Positions 63,101 through 64,000 of a stretch of 64,000 nt of DNA are shown here, one piece after another. The DNA comes from Anadara kagoshimensis. Its lineage: Eukaryota > Mollusca > Bivalvia > Arcoida > Arcidae. Below the pieces are notes generated by a model that was given only the letters and a program-made list of their open reading frames with translations, was not told the origin of the DNA and searched no databases. Within the stretch, counting starts at the first letter, position 1. Each line of letters starts with the position of its first letter. The DNA lies in contig CM037862.1 in NCBI GenBank assembly GCA_021292105.1, positions 5,923,265 through 5,987,264 on the forward strand, written 5' to 3'. The translations under genes were made by a program, and so were the position numbers.

Positions 63101-63699
63101 CAGTAAAAGTGGCCTTTATGGACAGATGGCCTTTATATACAGGTTAAAATAATATGAATAAAGAACAAACGGGATACAATTCTAGTGGCCTTTGTAAGCA
63201 GGTGGCCCTTATATAGAGGTGGACTTTAAGGCATCTTGGACTGTTATTATGCTTCAGCCATTTCATCCAAATACGATAAATATTTATCAGTGATTTTGTT
63301 ACATTTTTTGAAAACTACCTTCTGCCTTTATGATTGGAAAAATTGAAGTTCCAAGATCTAACAAACTGCATTATGATATACTAGCAATACCTATTATATT
63401 GATTACAAAGACATTATGTTGTGGTGCTATCTCATATTTTGTGGGTAAAGACAGCAAGATTGAATTTTCTTGTATAACAATGTTGTTTTGAGGAATTTTA
63501 GTGGACAAATTGGGAATTTTTTGTCATTATTCCCTAGGGGAAACTATCTTTATTCGGTGGTAATCTTAAGCAAACAAAATCACTGGTTATTAACCTAAAA
63601 AATCACTTAATTACAGAAGGCATAGCATTCTTTTGGAGAAAAGAAGACATTGAAGTTATCAGAGAGCAGTGGTTAGAAAAGAGACCATACCTTATTGAG
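46718..63699 (+). CDS. NOL8: Nucleolar protein 8, 3' end outside window
   Basis: Fifteen coding exons join in frame: 46718-46844, 47346-47408, 48171-48249, 49755-49917, 50801-50867, 51408-53476, 55818-56039, 57018-57149, 58513-58627, 59630-59756, 60135-60233, 60742-60971, 61397-61532, 62197-62288 and 63617-63699, giving 1,268 residues and ending at a gtaagc donor. Residues 5-80 are an RRM with RNP2 (LYIGGL) and RNP1 (KTFAYLNI). Family marks follow: NYVMKGVVPGTPIP, GKYGRVLPIVH, DPSKFCHN, SLTWEME, then a long Ser/Asp/Lys-rich middle, and the conserved C-terminal part FRIRPQFEG, LQSRFSNDDRFKLDERF, DISALQFDPSKEGHSQFE, SFSLLAAFGR, NIFPWQETRFKYDS and AFFWRKEDIEVI. Human NOL8 is about 1,167 residues. 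Known for the family: nucleolar RRM protein (Nop132), binds the helicase DDX47 and supports pre-rRNA processing. An acceptor 8 nt before the ATG shows an upstream leader exon. Confidence 0.95.
47045..47142 (+). mobile_element. SINE family A fragment
   Basis: Holds 'ggttacagttcttttggatggg', 'atgaggtcctgtgtcactgtaggcttggcatgataaagaac' and 'accattactcaactcaacg', the middle and tail of family A with an internal deletion. In a NOL8 intron. Confidence 0.7.
47731..48062 (+). mobile_element. tRNA-derived SINE, family A (copy 2)
   Basis: Head 'ccactgtgttagcgcagttgattgagtgctc...ggtttgaacccc', body 'gtagtgactgttctttcgccaaacactcagg', tail 'cttgactgagacgttaaacaccattactc'. It ends about 110 bp before NOL8 exon 48171-48249. 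Confidence 0.8.
48258..49133. mobile_element. Element with TTGTACGGCGT ends inserted beside a splice donor
   Basis: ttgtacggcgt (48258-48268) and acgccgtacaa (49123-49133) are perfect 11-bp inverted repeats. The 876-bp unit has no long frame. Its left end is 8 bp after the last base of NOL8 exon 48171-48249. Near its right end are a 38-bp copy of sequence found at 48070 and a run of 25 C (49074-49098). Confidence 0.65.
49963..50281 (+). mobile_element. tRNA-derived SINE, family B (copy 2)
   Basis: Head 'gatggaggtcgcagtggcctaatggataaaatgtcaggctc...gtttgagtcctga', body 'tactggttcacccggtgtcagtataatgtgactgattgagtggtatg', tail 'gattaataaaacggttctcatcgggaatagctga'. It starts about 45 bp after NOL8 exon 49755-49917. 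Confidence 0.75.
50982..51288 (+). mobile_element. tRNA-derived SINE, family A (copy 3)
   Basis: A damaged head (ggtcatggttgcgatcccc) is followed by 'aaagtgggtagta' with a small deletion, 'gaggtctcatgtcatggtaggcttggcatgataaaaaccctgc' and 'cttgactgggacgttaaacaccattactcaactcga'. In the NOL8 intron before the long exon. Confidence 0.8.
51408..53476 (+). CDS. NOL8: NOL8 long central exon (disordered, repeat-bearing)
   Basis: This 2,069-bp exon codes residues 167-856. The acceptor is taken as the first AG (51406-51407), which joins the previous exon to give GKKIDPSKFCHN, better than the next AG at 51409-51410. Two copies of the motif KPKLQ-x-FKG-x-KSLY occur at about residues 335-350 and 393-407. 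A run of 18 Asp starts at residue 619 (52763-52816), and a 39-bp unit repeats three times (52868-52984). Many SSSDD/SDSDSD stretches look like CK2 sites. The rest is Lys/Ser/Asn-rich and probably unfolded. Confidence 0.92.
54093..55772. mobile_element. tagctcacctgg...caggtgagc element with a higher-order tandem core
   Basis: The left end is tagctcacctggcctaaaggc, with a (GTCA/GTCC)n tract at 54135-54192; the right end is gcaggtgagcgatacaggctcag. Between them are nine monomers of about 166 bp marked by 'aactttacaggaat' (54248, 54414, 54580, 54748, 54914, 55081, 55247, 55415 and 55580). Monomers 1-4 match 5-8 in order, so a 666-bp four-monomer unit is repeated twice and monomer 9 begins a third. 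This type of element is common in bivalve genomes as I know them. Confidence 0.85.
56265..56400 (+). mobile_element. SINE family C tail fragment
   Basis: 'tggtttttctctgggaactctggtttctttcatcatccctgaac', then 'catctcaatataaatgaaaggattttgactaggacatagaacaccattatatcactcc' match the tail of family C; the tRNA head is lost. Confidence 0.65.
57716..58394. mobile_element. Non-autonomous DNA transposon with 14-bp TIRs and 6-bp target duplication
   Basis: CATACCTGCCAACC (57722-57735) and its exact complement (58375-58388) bound a 667-bp element, flanked on both sides by ctcaag (57716-57721 and 58389-58394). The interior carries 'gaaggtgtcgagggggagag' and tandem 'atacttggcacata' motifs (about 58140-58215). 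It lies in the NOL8 intron between 57149 and 58513. Confidence 0.8.
58676..58998 (+). mobile_element. tRNA-derived SINE, family A (copy 4)
   Basis: Well-preserved head (ccactgcggtagattagttggtagagtg...gtgggttagatcccc), body 'gactgttctttcgccaagcac', tail 'cttgactgggacattaaacaccattactactacta'. It begins about 50 bp after NOL8 exon 58513-58627. Confidence 0.85.
59205..59403 (+). mobile_element. SINE family C copy
   Basis: 'gcagatcttaatgtaagaaagttttcgattagc', 'ggtcactctggtttcttctaccatctcagaactgaac' and 'aaaaaagcttgattgggacataaaacactattactgcactcc'. The tRNA head is eroded. Confidence 0.65.
60541..60714 (-). mobile_element. MITE with AGTCAAACCTGTCTATAAAG ends (inverted copy)
   Basis: Reads as the complement of the 30970 copy: left end agccttaaagaccacctctatataagg, right end tctttatagacaggtttgactgta. 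Confidence 0.7.
61228..61392. repeat. (TTTA)n microsatellite at a NOL8 splice acceptor
   Basis: About 165 bp of tttattta repeats with two acatgtatt interruptions ends only 4 nt before exon 61397-61532, so the repeat itself supplies the U-rich tract ahead of the cag acceptor. Confidence 0.9.
62590..62822 (+). mobile_element. SINE family C copy
   Basis: Degraded head 'gatcacagtgccctttactactgtagatcaaatccc', then 'gcagatcctagtgtgagaaagtttgct' and the tail 'aaagaatcttgatttgagtgtaaactccattattccactc'. Confidence 0.6.
63065..63244 (+). mobile_element. MITE with AGTCAAACCTGTCTATAAAGG ends (copy 4)
   Basis: Starts cagtcaaatctgtctataaagg and ends ctttaaggcatcttggactgt, colinear with 30970-31150; it lies in the NOL8 intron before the last exon seen. 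Confidence 0.75.
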
Positions 63700-63794
63700 G
63701 TAAGCAAAATGATTCACTTATATCCAGGTGTCACCAGCTATAAGTGAATTAGCAGAAATGTTTACCTATGCAGTGCTTTCATGGTAATGTGCAG

Positions 63795-64000
63795 GGAGGG
63801 GTCTTTAATGTGCCACACCTGCTGTAACACACGACATCTGTTTTAAGGTCTCTTTCAAAGAACTCCATGACTTTCATTTGTAAATGCCAAATGCTTAGTA
63901 AAAGAACAGCAAGTACCTATTTTCAGGTATTGGTCAGACTTGGCAGGGGTTTAAACACACGACCTCCCACAAACTGAGCAAGCACTCTAGCAAGGGCTAC
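63795..64000 (-). mobile_element. SINE family A related copy, cut by the window edge
   Basis: On the minus strand from the edge: 'cttgctagagtgcttgctcagtttgtgggaggtcgtgtgtttaaacccctgccaag', then 'cttgctgttcttttactaagcatttggc' and 'aatgaaagtcatggag'. The tail (cacattaaagacccctccc) differs from the other copies, so it may be a subfamily. Confidence 0.6.

Noticed and set aside
1-64000. CRISPR array, operons or a prokaryotic defence system
   Set aside because: The sequence is plainly a eukaryotic intron-rich locus; the direct repeats seen are tandem or dispersed and lack unique equal-length spacers.

Overview
The window is eukaryotic nuclear DNA, about two-thirds A+T, with long introns, GT..AG exon boundaries and a heavy load of tRNA-headed SINEs, small inverted-repeat DNA elements and dinucleotide microsatellites. 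Repeat types (the 'ttctttcgccaagcac' tRNA-SINE, the 'tagctcacctggcctaaaggcc' tandem element, the 'gtctataaaggcca' MITE) and gene content suggest a mollusc, most probably a bivalve. I cannot name the species.

Three genes are supported by spliced reading frames that stay open across every junction. (1) 28,625 to 1, minus strand: a 19-codon first exon, a roughly 25.3-kb intron, then one uninterrupted 1,092-codon exon that runs off the left edge. The protein is not recognised. It is largely disordered, with a short N-terminal coiled coil, a nonapeptide repeat block and C-terminal SH2/SH3-ligand-like motifs. (2) 45,418 to 36,676, minus strand: CENPP (centromere protein P), eight coding exons giving 305 residues plus an upstream leader exon. 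(3) 46,718 to the right edge, plus strand: NOL8 (nucleolar protein 8), fifteen coding exons giving 1,268 residues, with the last exon(s) outside the window.

CENPP and NOL8 are head to head, with about 1.3 kb between the CENPP leader ATG and the NOL8 ATG. The interval carries E2F/YY1-like, ETS-like and CACGTG motifs. The same divergent pair exists in human 9q22.31, so this looks like an ancient bidirectional gene pair joining a kinetochore (CCAN) component to a nucleolar ribosome-biogenesis factor.

The large intron of gene 1 (3.3 to 28.6 kb) is mostly non-coding, with degenerate tandem repeats and a nearly perfect nested palindrome. It also holds a candidate two-exon gene on the opposite strand for a 78-residue single-pass or secreted protein (7,547 to 8,851), and a weaker candidate of similar design at 17,798. 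The block 28.6 to 36.7 kb is intergenic and rich in SINEs and MITEs. CENPP and NOL8 introns hold a 1-kb foldback, several inverted-repeat elements, a four-monomer higher-order tandem repeat and an element inserted 8 bp past a NOL8 splice donor.

All calls rest on reading the sequence by eye; no database search was possible.
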